DNA from: Planctomycetota bacterium
Lineage (GTDB): Bacteria > Planctomycetota > Phycisphaerae > UBA1845 > UTPLA1
DNA length: 64,000 bases
Assembly: GCA_015654675.1 (NCBI GenBank)
Contig: JAATGM010000032.1
Span: 62,001-126,000 of the forward strand
Reading direction: 5' to 3'
A program made the translations under genes and the position numbers. Shown one piece after another: positions 1 through 8,028 of the stretch (its first letter is position 1; every line of letters starts with the position of its first letter). Under the pieces are notes generated by a model that did no database searches, was not told the DNA's origin, and worked only from the letters and a program-made list of their open reading frames with translations.

Positions 1-962
1 AGAAAACACCGCCCGTAGTAGCCACCCTCGCCCCATGCCCTGGTCTTCGACCAGTCCACCATGTCGAAACTGAACTTGGTCGGCTTGCTCACCGGCTGCT
101 TCAGGACCATGTACCCCTCCCGAATCAGCCAGTCGTTGAAGCAGATTCCGCCATCCATTCGTTTCGCGCCATGATCCGAAACGACCATGATTGCAGTTCG
201 TTGCGGATCGATTGATTCAATCAGGTCGCCGATCAGGCCATCGAGGTGGATGTAGTACTTCTCGATCGCGTGCTCAAACTTGTTTCCGGGTTGGTAGCGG
301 TGATGTTGCGTGTCGTGATATTGCCAGAATCCATGGTGGATTCGATCGGTGCCCATTTCGACCATCCAGAGCAGGTCCCACGGCTGAGTTCGCGCTAGAT
401 GATCGACCACCTTGAATCGCCGATCCGTCATCTGGTAAATCTGGTCCAGGAGCGGGGCTTTGTCGTCGCTGCGGAATCCCTTCACATCGACCATGTACTC
501 GCCGACGAGATCGGCAATCGTCTTCTTGAGTTCTTTGGGAGCGGTGTAGTCGCTGTCGATTCCCGGCGTGAGGAAACACGTCACCATTGAGCCGCGCGGC
601 GGGCGCGTGATCGGAAACGTTCCGGGAACGCCGACAATGATATTGTTCTTGCCGGCCGTCGAAAGCAGGTCCCAGACGCGCGGCTCCTTGACGGCCGTCG
701 AGAGCGCAATGTCCAGCCCTTCGTAGGACCAATCGCGGCGATTCCGAAACCCGTAAATTCCGAGCGTTCCCGGGTCCTTGCTCGATGCCATGCACGACCA
801 TGCCGGGACGGTGATTGGCGGAAGACAGCTGTTCAGTGTGCCCCAGGTTCCGTTCTGGCAGAGCCGGCGAAGATTCGGCATCTGCGCGAGCCAGGGCCCG
901 AAAGCCAGCGACGGCTCGAAACAGTCCAACCCAATGACCGCGACTCGCTCAATGCGGGGCAT
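1..962 (-). CDS. Alkaline phosphatase/type I phosphodiesterase family protein (3'-truncated by window edge)
   Basis: Open from an ATG at 962 to the window edge, about 320 visible residues; the C-terminus lies outside. The reading begins with the metal-binding strand VIGLDCFEP (Asp about residue 13), followed by PPITVPAWS whose Thr (about residue 51) sits at the usual nucleophile position, and later VVSDHGAKR, the second metal site typical of the alkaline phosphatase/nucleotide pyrophosphatase superfamily. A GGAGG lies about 8 nt upstream of the ATG, which fixes the start. It is divergent from rho. Substrate (nucleotide, phospholipid or phosphonate) cannot be told from the sequence. No signal peptide is visible, so it is probably cytoplasmic. 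Family assignment is firm, specific function open. Confidence 0.85.
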   Translation of the reverse strand, partial: MPRIERVAVIGLDCFEPSLAFGPWLAQMPNLRRLCQNGTWGTLNSCLPPITVPAWSCMASSKDPGTLGIYGFRNRRDWSYEGLDIALSTAVKEPRVWDLLSTAGKNNIIVGVPGTFPITRPPRGSMVTCFLTPGIDSDYTAPKELKKTIADLVGEYMVDVKGFRSDDKAPLLDQIYQMTDRRFKVVDHLARTQPWDLLWMVEMGTDRIHHGFWQYHDTQHHRYQPGNKFEHAIEKYYIHLDGLIGDLIESIDPQRTAIMVVSDHGAKRMDGGICFNDWLIREGYMVLKQPVSKPTKFSFDMVDWSKTRAWGEGGYYGRCF

Positions 963-1057
963 GCTGACATCCTCCGATGTGAATTGTCGGGCGACGGACA
1001 ACCACACGCAACCCGGCCCGCGATGCGCGGGCCGTGAAATCGGTTAGAGTCTTGCAC

Positions 1058-2209
1058 ATGGCAAACCCCCAACCGAACGAGGTCGCCGGTACCTTGGAGA
1101 AGGACGCTCGCGGCGGCGGATTTCTGCGAAGCACCACAAATAACTACGCGGTCATGCAGAATCATGCCTATGTTCCGCCCGAAATGGCCAAGGCCGAGCG
1201 CCTTCGCGGTGGCGAACACGTCGAAGCGATCGCCCGGCCTGATCCGAAAGGCCGCGGCGGGCCGCGCGTCTCGAAATTGCTTCGAGTCAACGGGCTGAAC
1301 CCGGCCGACGCTGCGGCGCATGCCGACTTCGGCGAATTGACCGTGATCGACCCGCGCGAACAGCTCCGTTTTTCAACAGAAGGCGGACCGGGATCCATGC
1401 GGGTGGTCGACCTGCTGACGCCGATCGGCAAGGGGCAGCGCGGCATCATCGTGGCCCCGCCACGCACCGGGAAAACCATACTTCTTCAGCAGTTAGCCAA
1501 GGCCGTGCAGATTAACCATCCCGAAGTTCTGCTGATGATGCTTCTGTTGGATGAGCGACCCGAAGAAGTCACCGAGATGCGCCGCAGCGTCACGGTGGAT
1601 GGAAACGGCTGGCACCTGGGCAAGCCGGAGGTCGTCTGGTCCACCAATGACAAGGATGCGTCCAATCACATTCGCATCGCCCGACTCATGATCGAAAAGG
1701 CCAAGCGGGCCACTGAGGCGGGACGCGACGTTTTGATCCTAATGGACTCTCTCACGCGCCTCAGCCGGGCGTTTAACACGTCCATGGGCAGCAGCGGCCG
1801 TACGATGACCGGCGGCCTCGACATTCGCGCGCTGATCGAACCCAAGGCCATCTTTGGCGCCGCCCGGAAAATCGAAAACGGCGGAAGCTTGACCATCATT
1901 GCTTCAACGCTGATCGAGACCGGCAGCCGGCAGGACGACTTCATCTTTCAGGAGTTCAAAGGAACTGGAAACATGGAGTTGGTTCTGACGCGTGAGCTTT
2001 CAAACCTGCGCCTGTGGCCGGCCATCGACATTCCGCAGAGCGGAACGCGCAAGGAAGAACTGCTTCTTGGACAGGAAGCCATTGATAAAATTGCTAGGCT
2101 GCGCCGTCGAATGCTCACACTTCCGCTCCCCGGCCAGATCGAAACGATTTTGAAGGACATGGAGCGGTACAAGACCAACGATCTCTATCTGGCGTCGATG
2201 GGCAAGTAG
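1058..2209 (+). CDS. rho: Transcription termination factor Rho
   Basis: RNA-dependent ATPase/helicase that ends transcription at unstructured C-rich RNA. The 383-residue product lacks most of the helical N-terminal segment seen in the 419-residue E. coli protein, but has the cold-shock-like RNA-binding region (about 20-85, with GGFLRST), Walker A APPRTGKT (133-140), the DERPEEVTEM segment (165-174), Walker B VLILMD (225-230) and the C-terminal Q/R-loop region with GGLDIRALIEPKAIFGAAR. An in-frame GTG at 1034 would add eight residues; the ATG at 1058 is chosen because the N-terminus then resembles other Rho proteins, but neither start has a strong Shine-Dalgarno. gatB follows after 6 bp, so the two are probably co-transcribed. 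Confidence 0.95.
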   Translation: MANPQPNEVAGTLEKDARGGGFLRSTTNNYAVMQNHAYVPPEMAKAERLRGGEHVEAIARPDPKGRGGPRVSKLLRVNGLNPADAAAHADFGELTVIDPREQLRFSTEGGPGSMRVVDLLTPIGKGQRGIIVAPPRTGKTILLQQLAKAVQINHPEVLLMMLLLDERPEEVTEMRRSVTVDGNGWHLGKPEVVWSTNDKDASNHIRIARLMIEKAKRATEAGRDVLILMDSLTRLSRAFNTSMGSSGRTMTGGLDIRALIEPKAIFGAARKIENGGSLTIIASTLIETGSRQDDFIFQEFKGTGNMELVLTRELSNLRLWPAIDIPQSGTRKEELLLGQEAIDKIARLRRRMLTLPLPGQIETILKDMERYKTNDLYLASMGK

Positions 2210-2215
2210 CTCGCC

Positions 2216-3688
2216 ATGTCTGATTCCATTTCCATACGCCCGATCATCGGCATGGAAATCCACGTCCAGCTTGCGACGCGCTCGAAGATGTTCTGCGCAT
2301 GTCTCGTCGAGCCCGGCGCGCCACCCAACGAACGCGTTTGCCCGGTCTGCCTCGGAATGCCGGGATCGCTGCCGGTCATTAACCGGCGCGCAGTCGAGTT
2401 CGCCGTCCGCATGGCGCTGGCGCTGAACTGCACGGTCGCCCGGTTCACGAAATGGGATCGCAAGAGCTACTTCTATCCCGATCTGCCGAAGAACTATCAG
2501 ATCAGCCAGTATGACCTGCCAATCGGCGCCGGCGGCCATTTTCGCATTTCGACGAAGGAGGGCGGTGATCGGACGATTCGCATTCGCCGCGCCCACCTTG
2601 AGGAAGACGCCGGCAAGAATCTGCACGAAGGACTCGACCACACGCGCGTCGATCTGAATCGGGCCGGAACTCCGCTGCTTGAGATCGTTACGGAGCCCGA
2701 CCTGGCATCGGCTGACGAGGCCTACGCGTTTGCGACCGAGCTACAACGGCTGGTCGTCTGGCTCGGCGTGAGCGAGGCCAACATGCAGAAGGGGCAGATG
2801 CGCTTCGAGCCGAATGTGAACGTGTCAATCACCGAGGGCGGGCGCGAATTCCGCACGCCCATCGCTGAAGTGAAAAACCTCAACAGCTTCCGGTCGGTGC
2901 GGAACGCGGTGGCCTACGAGGTCGACCGCCAGCGCGCCCAGTGGAAGGCCGATCACGGCTATACGCTGGATCAGCACGGCAAAATGAATTTCGGCTGGGA
3001 CGATGTCCGCGGCGTCACCGAGTTTCAGCGCGGCAAGGAAGAGGCTCACGATTACCGCTACTTCCCCGATCCCGATCTGGTACCGGTGCTCTTCGAACCG
3101 GATTGGCTGTCTGAACAGGCGGCCTCGCTCGGCGAGCTACCGCAGGCGCGCCAGGCCCGGTTGCGCGAGTCGATCGGTCTGTCGGAGGCGGACGCCGCGA
3201 CGATCACGGCCGACCGAGCAACAAGCGAGCTGTTCGATACCGCGATCGCGGCCGGTGCGGACGGCAAAGTGCTAGGCAAACAATTCATCAACTTCTGGTC
3301 AGCTCAGGCCAACGCCAAAGGCGTGTCGATCGCCGGCCTGGGTGTCTCGGCGACTCGCATCGCGGAACTGGCGAAACTTACGGCGGAAGGAATCGTCAGC
3401 GCTTCAGCCGCTGCCCAAATTGCCGAGAAAATGCTGGGCAATGAAGAGTCGCCAACCGCAATCGCAAATCGCGAAGGCCTCGTCCAGGTTCGCGATGAAT
3501 CCGCTACTCAGGCCTGGGTCGATCAGGCCATTGCCGCCAACGCCCAGGCCGTCGCCGATGCCCAATCAAACCCAAAGAAAAAACAAGCCGCCATCGGCTT
3601 CCTCCGAGGCCAGGTCATGAAGCTCTCGGGCGGAAAAGCTGATCCGAAACTAGTTGGCGAGTTGCTCGAGAAAAAGCTCAGCGAATAG
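2216..3688 (+). CDS. gatB: Aspartyl/glutamyl-tRNA(Asn/Gln) amidotransferase subunit B
   Basis: Subunit B of GatCAB, which converts misacylated Glu-tRNA(Gln) or Asp-tRNA(Asn) into the correct amide form in the cytoplasm. The 490-residue length is normal for the family. Typical signatures are GMEIHVQLATRSKMFC near the N-terminus, VCPVCLGMPGSLPV, YFYPDLPKNYQISQYD, and the C-terminal YqeY-like tail ending in a GGKADPKLVGELLEKKL segment. gatA and gatC are not in this window. The gene starts 6 bp after rho and its TAG stop abuts the feoB stop on the other strand with no spacer. Confidence 0.96.
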   Translation: MSDSISIRPIIGMEIHVQLATRSKMFCACLVEPGAPPNERVCPVCLGMPGSLPVINRRAVEFAVRMALALNCTVARFTKWDRKSYFYPDLPKNYQISQYDLPIGAGGHFRISTKEGGDRTIRIRRAHLEEDAGKNLHEGLDHTRVDLNRAGTPLLEIVTEPDLASADEAYAFATELQRLVVWLGVSEANMQKGQMRFEPNVNVSITEGGREFRTPIAEVKNLNSFRSVRNAVAYEVDRQRAQWKADHGYTLDQHGKMNFGWDDVRGVTEFQRGKEEAHDYRYFPDPDLVPVLFEPDWLSEQAASLGELPQARQARLRESIGLSEADAATITADRATSELFDTAIAAGADGKVLGKQFINFWSAQANAKGVSIAGLGVSATRIAELAKLTAEGIVSASAAAQIAEKMLGNEESPTAIANREGLVQVRDESATQAWVDQAIAANAQAVADAQSNPKKKQAAIGFLRGQVMKLSGGKADPKLVGELLEKKLSE

Positions 3689-5866
3689 TTACGCGCCGAT
3701 CCCCACTCTGATCCCCACCTGGTACACCAAGAGCGACGCCAGATATGCCAGCGCCGTCATGTACCCAAAGGCAAATACCGGCCACCGCCAGGAATTCGTC
3801 TCGCGGCGAATGACCGCGAGTGTGCTGGCGCATTGGCAGCACAGCACGTAGAAGACCATCAGCGAAACACCCGAGAGCGGCGTGAACACGCGCTGCCCCT
3901 TTCGCGGTCCGGAATCCCAGGTCGCGGTTCGCATTCGTTCGCGCAAAGACGCCTCGTCATTGTCGTCGGCGTTGAAGACGACGCCCATCGTGCTGACGAA
4001 TACTTCCCGCGCCGCGAAGCTCGCCAGGACGCCGACGCCGACGCGCCAGTCGAATCCCAGCGGGGCAATGACGGGCTCGATCGCCCGCCCCATTCGTCCC
4101 ATATAGGAATGCCGCAGTTGGTCGCCCGTCGCCTCATCGTCGGTTGCGCGAGGCGCGGCGTGGCGCTGCTCAATCACAGGACTCTGACCCGCGGTCATTC
4201 CGCTCAACTGCGGCGACGGGTCGCTAACTCTTGGAAAATAGGCCAGCGCCCACAAGACCACGCACACAGCGACGATAACCGTGCCGGCTCGCGTCAGGAA
4301 AAGCTTGCTGCGGTCCCACATCGCTCGCAGGATCAGTCGTGGCCGAGGCAGGTGGTAGGGGGGCAGTTCCATGATGAACGTCGGAGTCGGGCCGCGCAGG
4401 AGCGTTTTCTTGAATAAAGCGGCCATGAGCAGCGCTATCACCGTGCCCAGCAGGTACATCGAAAAGATCACGCCCGCTTTGAGCCAGACGCTGCCTGCGA
4501 AAACGGCCCCGATCACCGTCAGGTAAACCGGCAGCCGAGCCGAGCAGCTCATCAGCGGCGCAACCAAAATCGTCGCGAGCCGATCGCGCGGATTCTCAAT
4601 CGTTCTCGTCGCCATGATTCCGGGCACTGCACAGGCATAGCTCGACAGTAGGGGAATGAAACTCTTGCCGTGCAAACCCGCAGCCGACATGAGGCGATCC
4701 ATGAGAAAGGCCGCGCGCGCCATGTAGCCCGAATCTTCCAGAAGCGCGATGAATAGGAACAGGATGCAGATCTGCGGCAGGAAGACTACCACCGCGCCGG
4801 CGCCGCCGATGATCCCCTCTGCGAGCAAGTCGGCCACTGGACCGGCCGGAAGAACGTGGTGAATGCCGGCCTGCAGATATTCTTGTCCGGTCTCGATCCA
4901 GCGCATGAGCGGCTCGGCCCACGAGAAAATGGATACGAACATCGCAAACATTACGCCGGCAAAAATCAAAGTTCCAAAGACCTTATGCGTGAGCACGCGA
5001 TCGATGCGGTCGCTGACCGTCTCGTCGGCGGATTCCGGTGTATCCCGATGTACGCAGCGCGACGTGAACTCGCCGATCCAGGCGTAGCGTGCCTCGACCA
5101 GAGCGGAGGCAACGTCGCGAACTCCTTCGCTCGCGAGCCGCGCTTGTTCCGAAGCGATTGTCGCCCGCACAGTCGCGGAAATTCCCCAGCGCTCGTTGCC
5201 GCCCGCCGCCGTTTCTCCCATGACGAGCAGTGCCATCCCCCAAGCCGCCATGGCAGGACATGCGCCGGCGGCTACCAGGCTGTCAGCGACGGTTCGTACA
5301 GCCGATTCCAGTGCACCGGGCAGTGGCCACGTATCGTGACGGGCAATGGCGGCGTCGATCAAAGCTGACCGAACCGTGTCGACACCGCTTTTCCGCGTCC
5401 CGACGGTGGCAACGACCGGCACGCCGAGTTCGCGCGATAATGCGTCGATGTCAATCCGCTCGCCGCGCTCTTCCGCGATGTCCATCATGTTGCAGGCGAT
5501 CACCGCGGGGATGCCCAGATCAAGAATCTGCGTCGCCAGATAGAAATTTCGTTCGAGGTTGCTCGCGTCGACCACGATCAGCACGCCGTCCGGCTGTGCC
5601 TCGCCTTCAATCCGGCCGAGGAGGACGTCGCGCGAAACCTCTTCGTCCGGCGATCGTGCGGAGATGCTGTAGATGCCGGGAAGGTCGACCAGCAGGACAT
5701 CCGTGCCGGCCTGGGAGAACCGGCCCTCGTGCCGCTCAACCGTCACGCCCGGATAGTTGCCCACTCGCTGCCGCATGCCGGTCAGTGCATTGAAGAGCGT
5801 CGATTTTCCGGAATTTGGGTTTCCAGCGACCGCGATTCTTCGGGCGCGCGGCGTCGTGGCGGCCAT
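3689..5866 (-). CDS. feoB: Ferrous iron transport protein B
   Basis: Inner-membrane ferrous iron permease with a cytoplasmic G-protein domain. The product is about 725 residues. G1 is GNPNSGKST (about 15-23), G3 is DLPGIYS, and NMMD is the G4 motif; the C-terminal half holds the two Gate repeats and many hydrophobic segments, including CCQCAST near the end. An insert of about 40 residues rich in charged and small residues (around PSPQLSGMTAGQSPV) separates the two membrane halves. The ATG at 5866 is preferred because GGAGG stands 8 nt upstream; GTG/ATG codons at 5884/5881 are alternatives that overlap feoA. The gene is last in an HU-feoA-feoA-feoB transcript and ends flush against gatB. Confidence 0.95.
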   Translation of the reverse strand: MAATTPRARRIAVAGNPNSGKSTLFNALTGMRQRVGNYPGVTVERHEGRFSQAGTDVLLVDLPGIYSISARSPDEEVSRDVLLGRIEGEAQPDGVLIVVDASNLERNFYLATQILDLGIPAVIACNMMDIAEERGERIDIDALSRELGVPVVATVGTRKSGVDTVRSALIDAAIARHDTWPLPGALESAVRTVADSLVAAGACPAMAAWGMALLVMGETAAGGNERWGISATVRATIASEQARLASEGVRDVASALVEARYAWIGEFTSRCVHRDTPESADETVSDRIDRVLTHKVFGTLIFAGVMFAMFVSIFSWAEPLMRWIETGQEYLQAGIHHVLPAGPVADLLAEGIIGGAGAVVVFLPQICILFLFIALLEDSGYMARAAFLMDRLMSAAGLHGKSFIPLLSSYACAVPGIMATRTIENPRDRLATILVAPLMSCSARLPVYLTVIGAVFAGSVWLKAGVIFSMYLLGTVIALLMAALFKKTLLRGPTPTFIMELPPYHLPRPRLILRAMWDRSKLFLTRAGTVIVAVCVVLWALAYFPRVSDPSPQLSGMTAGQSPVIEQRHAAPRATDDEATGDQLRHSYMGRMGRAIEPVIAPLGFDWRVGVGVLASFAAREVFVSTMGVVFNADDNDEASLRERMRTATWDSGPRKGQRVFTPLSGVSLMVFYVLCCQCASTLAVIRRETNSWRWPVFAFGYMTALAYLASLLVYQVGIRVGIGA

Positions 5867-5880
5867 CGCGCGCGCCTCCA

Positions 5881-6153
5881 TCACTCGTTTCCGCCCACAG
5901 CGACAGCGCTGGCTTCGTCGCGACGCACGCTCAGCCGATAGCCGCGCACCGCTAGTTCGATCGGATCTCCCAGCGGCGCGAACCGCACTACCCGCACGAT
6001 TGAGCCGCTGGTCAGCCCCATCTCCAGCAGACGGCGGCGCAAATCATCATCGCCGCGAATTTCAATCACTCGCGCCGATTCGCCTGCCTTCAACTCTGAG
6101 AGGAATCGCGGTGTGGACCCGTGAATCGGGCTGTCACCGGCCGGACTTGGCAT
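5881..6153 (-). CDS. feoA: FeoA family protein (ferrous iron transport protein A)
   Basis: Small cytoplasmic SH3-like accessory protein of FeoB, 90 residues. The core reads LRRRLLEMGLTSGSIVRVV followed by DPIELAVRGYRLSVRRDEA, the usual FeoA pattern (a LxxMGLxxG turn, then a strand-rich half). It sits directly upstream of feoB, its TGA overlapping the alternative feoB start codons, and its start overlaps the end of a second feoA-like gene by 20 bp. The tight packing indicates translational coupling within one operon. Confidence 0.9.
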   Translation of the reverse strand: MPSPAGDSPIHGSTPRFLSELKAGESARVIEIRGDDDLRRRLLEMGLTSGSIVRVVRFAPLGDPIELAVRGYRLSVRRDEASAVAVGGNE

Positions 6154-6481
6154 GAACGCGCCGCACCAGAATGCCGTCCGCGAGTCGCCGCGCCAGCGCT
6201 ACACGCGCCCTGCCAACGGCGCAGATGACCGGGTCAAATCCGGCGATGATGCGGACAAGTTTACCCTCGACGAATCCCAACTCGCGCAAACGATCCGCAT
6301 CCACGCGCTCGCAATAACCGGCGATGCAGAACGCGGCCTTGCCGCAGGTGCAGCTGAGCGGTTGCGTGTCGGTGCGTTCAGATTGGGAAAGTTCGAGCTT
6401 CACGGCATCCAAATCGAGGAAATTGAGACTCAATCTCAGTTGGAGTGTAGCGAAGGCAAATGAGGACCGCAAATGCCGCAA
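6134..6481 (-). CDS. Second FeoA-like protein with N-terminal cysteine cluster
   Basis: A diverged FeoA-fold protein of up to 115 residues. The C-terminal part (LRELGFVEGKLVRII then DPVICAVGRARVALARRLA) matches FeoA, while the region before it carries cysteines in CTCGKAAFC and GYC that the neighbouring feoA lacks. The longest reading starts at TTG 6481, only 5 bp after the HU stop; internal GTG or TTG codons are equally possible, so the N-terminus is uncertain. Many planctomycete and other feo loci carry two feoA genes. The Cys cluster could bind iron or an Fe-S group, which is inference. Confidence 0.75.
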   Translation of the reverse strand: MRHLRSSFAFATLQLRLSLNFLDLDAVKLELSQSERTDTQPLSCTCGKAAFCIAGYCERVDADRLRELGFVEGKLVRIIAGFDPVICAVGRARVALARRLADGILVRRVHAKSGR

Positions 6482-6486
6482 ACGGC

Positions 6487-6831
6487 CTATTCGTCGTCGT
6501 CATCCGTCGAAGAACTGGCCGTACCCGGCCCGGGTGTGGCCGTCGGCCCACCCTGCAGGCGCAACTTCATCAGGCGGCCGATCTTGAACTTCACGGTGCG
6601 CTTTTCGTCGACATGCACGCGCTCGAGCGTTTTGGGATTTTGTGCCACGCGGGCTGCGCGGACTTTGCTCTCAAACACACCGAAGTCGCGAAACTCCAAG
6701 CGGTTGCCTTTACCAAGCTCCTCAATGATCTCATCGAGAAAAGCCTGAATAACCCGCTTCACCATCACCCGCTTGTTGTCGCACCGCTCCGCGATTCGAT
6801 CGATTAGGTCTTTCTTCGTGATCGTCTGCAT
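6487..6831 (-). CDS. HU/IHF family DNA-binding protein with acidic C-terminal tail
   Basis: Nucleoid-associated DNA-bending protein, 114 residues. It begins TITKKDLIDRIAE and contains the family core LEFRDFGVFESKVRAAR and the arm VDEKRTVKFKIGRLMKLRL. After the usual end of the fold, about 20 extra residues (GPTATPGPG then SSSTDDDDE) form a flexible acidic tail not found in classic HU. An AGGA sits about 10 nt before the ATG. It is the first gene of a tightly spaced transcript with two feoA genes and feoB, an unusual partner for iron uptake genes. Confidence 0.92.
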   Translation of the reverse strand: MQTITKKDLIDRIAERCDNKRVMVKRVIQAFLDEIIEELGKGNRLEFRDFGVFESKVRAARVAQNPKTLERVHVDEKRTVKFKIGRLMKLRLQGGPTATPGPGTASSSTDDDDE

Positions 6832-7121
6832 GATTTGCTATCCTGCCTCTGCTACGAACCTTGCGCGTCAACCATCGACGCGAAACTGTCCGTCGCACGC
6901 GATCAGACAGCCCGCAGCGTCGGCGATATCGCCGCGGACCCGCCGTACCCCCGACGTTCGTAAAGCATAGTACCGCAACCAATTAACTGCACGCAAGAGG
7001 AAATTTCACTGGGTCAGATCATGGCCTTTCAGCCGCCGGCGCATGTGAACACGCCCGGACGTCCAAAAATACGGCGGTCCATTTCCTGATTTCTTGATTT
7101 GTCAGGGAGTGAGCGTGGGTT

Positions 7122-7895
7122 CTACCAACCGACCATGTTATAGCCGGCGTCCACGTAGTGGATTTCACCGGTAACGCCGCTTGAAAGCTCGCTGAGAAGG
7201 TAGAGACCTGACTTGCCGACCTCGTCCGGATCAATATTCCGCTTCAGAGGGCTCTTGGTCGGATAGTGATCGAGCATCTTGTCGAACCCGTCGATTCCAG
7301 CCGAACTCAGTGTGCGACACGGACCGGCGGAAAGTGCATTCACTCGCACGCGTCGCAAATCGCCCATGTCGGCCGACAGGTAACGCACCGCGCTTTCCAA
7401 GGCGGCCTTGCATACGCCCATTACGTTGTATCCGGGGATGAACTTCACGCTTCCAAAATATGTCAGCGCGAGGATGGAGGCCCCTTCGCGAAACAAATCA
7501 AATCCGTGCTGGCAAAGCGAAACAAGCGAATATGCGCTGATATCCATCGCCTGTTTGAAGTCTTCACGTCCGGTCTGATAGAAGCGATGTGACAGCGATT
7601 CCTTGTTGGCATACGCCACTGCATGGACCAGAAAATCGATCTGTCCGTACGTCTCTTTGGCCTTCGAGAAGAATTGTTTGACTTGATCGTCGCTGGTGAC
7701 GTCGAGCGGCTCGATCATCTTGGCCCCGATCGGCTCGACCAGCTTCCGGACACGGCGCTCCATCTTCTCGCCCGGCAGGTGCGAAAAGCCCATCTCCGCC
7801 CCCTCGCGGTGCAGCCGGTCGGCGATAAACCACGCCAGACTGCGGTCGTTCGCCACCCCGACGACCAGGCCTTTCTTGCCGCTCATCAAGCCCAT
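7122..7895 (-). CDS. fabI: Enoyl-[acyl-carrier-protein] reductase (NADH), FabI
   Basis: Last reductive step of fatty acid elongation. The SDR fold starts KKGLVVGVANDRSLAW (the FabI-type dinucleotide loop), and the catalytic pair Tyr146/Tyr156 and Lys163 (in TYFGS and GYNVMGVCK) falls at the same numbers as in E. coli FabI. Length 257 residues is normal. AGGAGG stands 7 nt upstream of the ATG at 7895; a longer in-frame reading to 8171 has no family similarity and is discarded. Divergent from the antiporter gene, with 133 bp between the two starts. Confidence 0.95.
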   Translation of the reverse strand: MGLMSGKKGLVVGVANDRSLAWFIADRLHREGAEMGFSHLPGEKMERRVRKLVEPIGAKMIEPLDVTSDDQVKQFFSKAKETYGQIDFLVHAVAYANKESLSHRFYQTGREDFKQAMDISAYSLVSLCQHGFDLFREGASILALTYFGSVKFIPGYNVMGVCKAALESAVRYLSADMGDLRRVRVNALSAGPCRTLSSAGIDGFDKMLDHYPTKSPLKRNIDPDEVGKSGLYLLSELSSGVTGEIHYVDAGYNMVGW

Positions 7896-8028
7896 GACGT
7901 ACCTCCTGTGCCCTCGATTTCGCGATTTGAAGCCGCGCCGGGGCCATCGAATTGTGTAGGATAAGGCCCTCCCGGAGGCCTGTCTACCCGGGCGATTCGT
8001 TGCCATCCGTCGCCCGTGAAAGCCGCGA

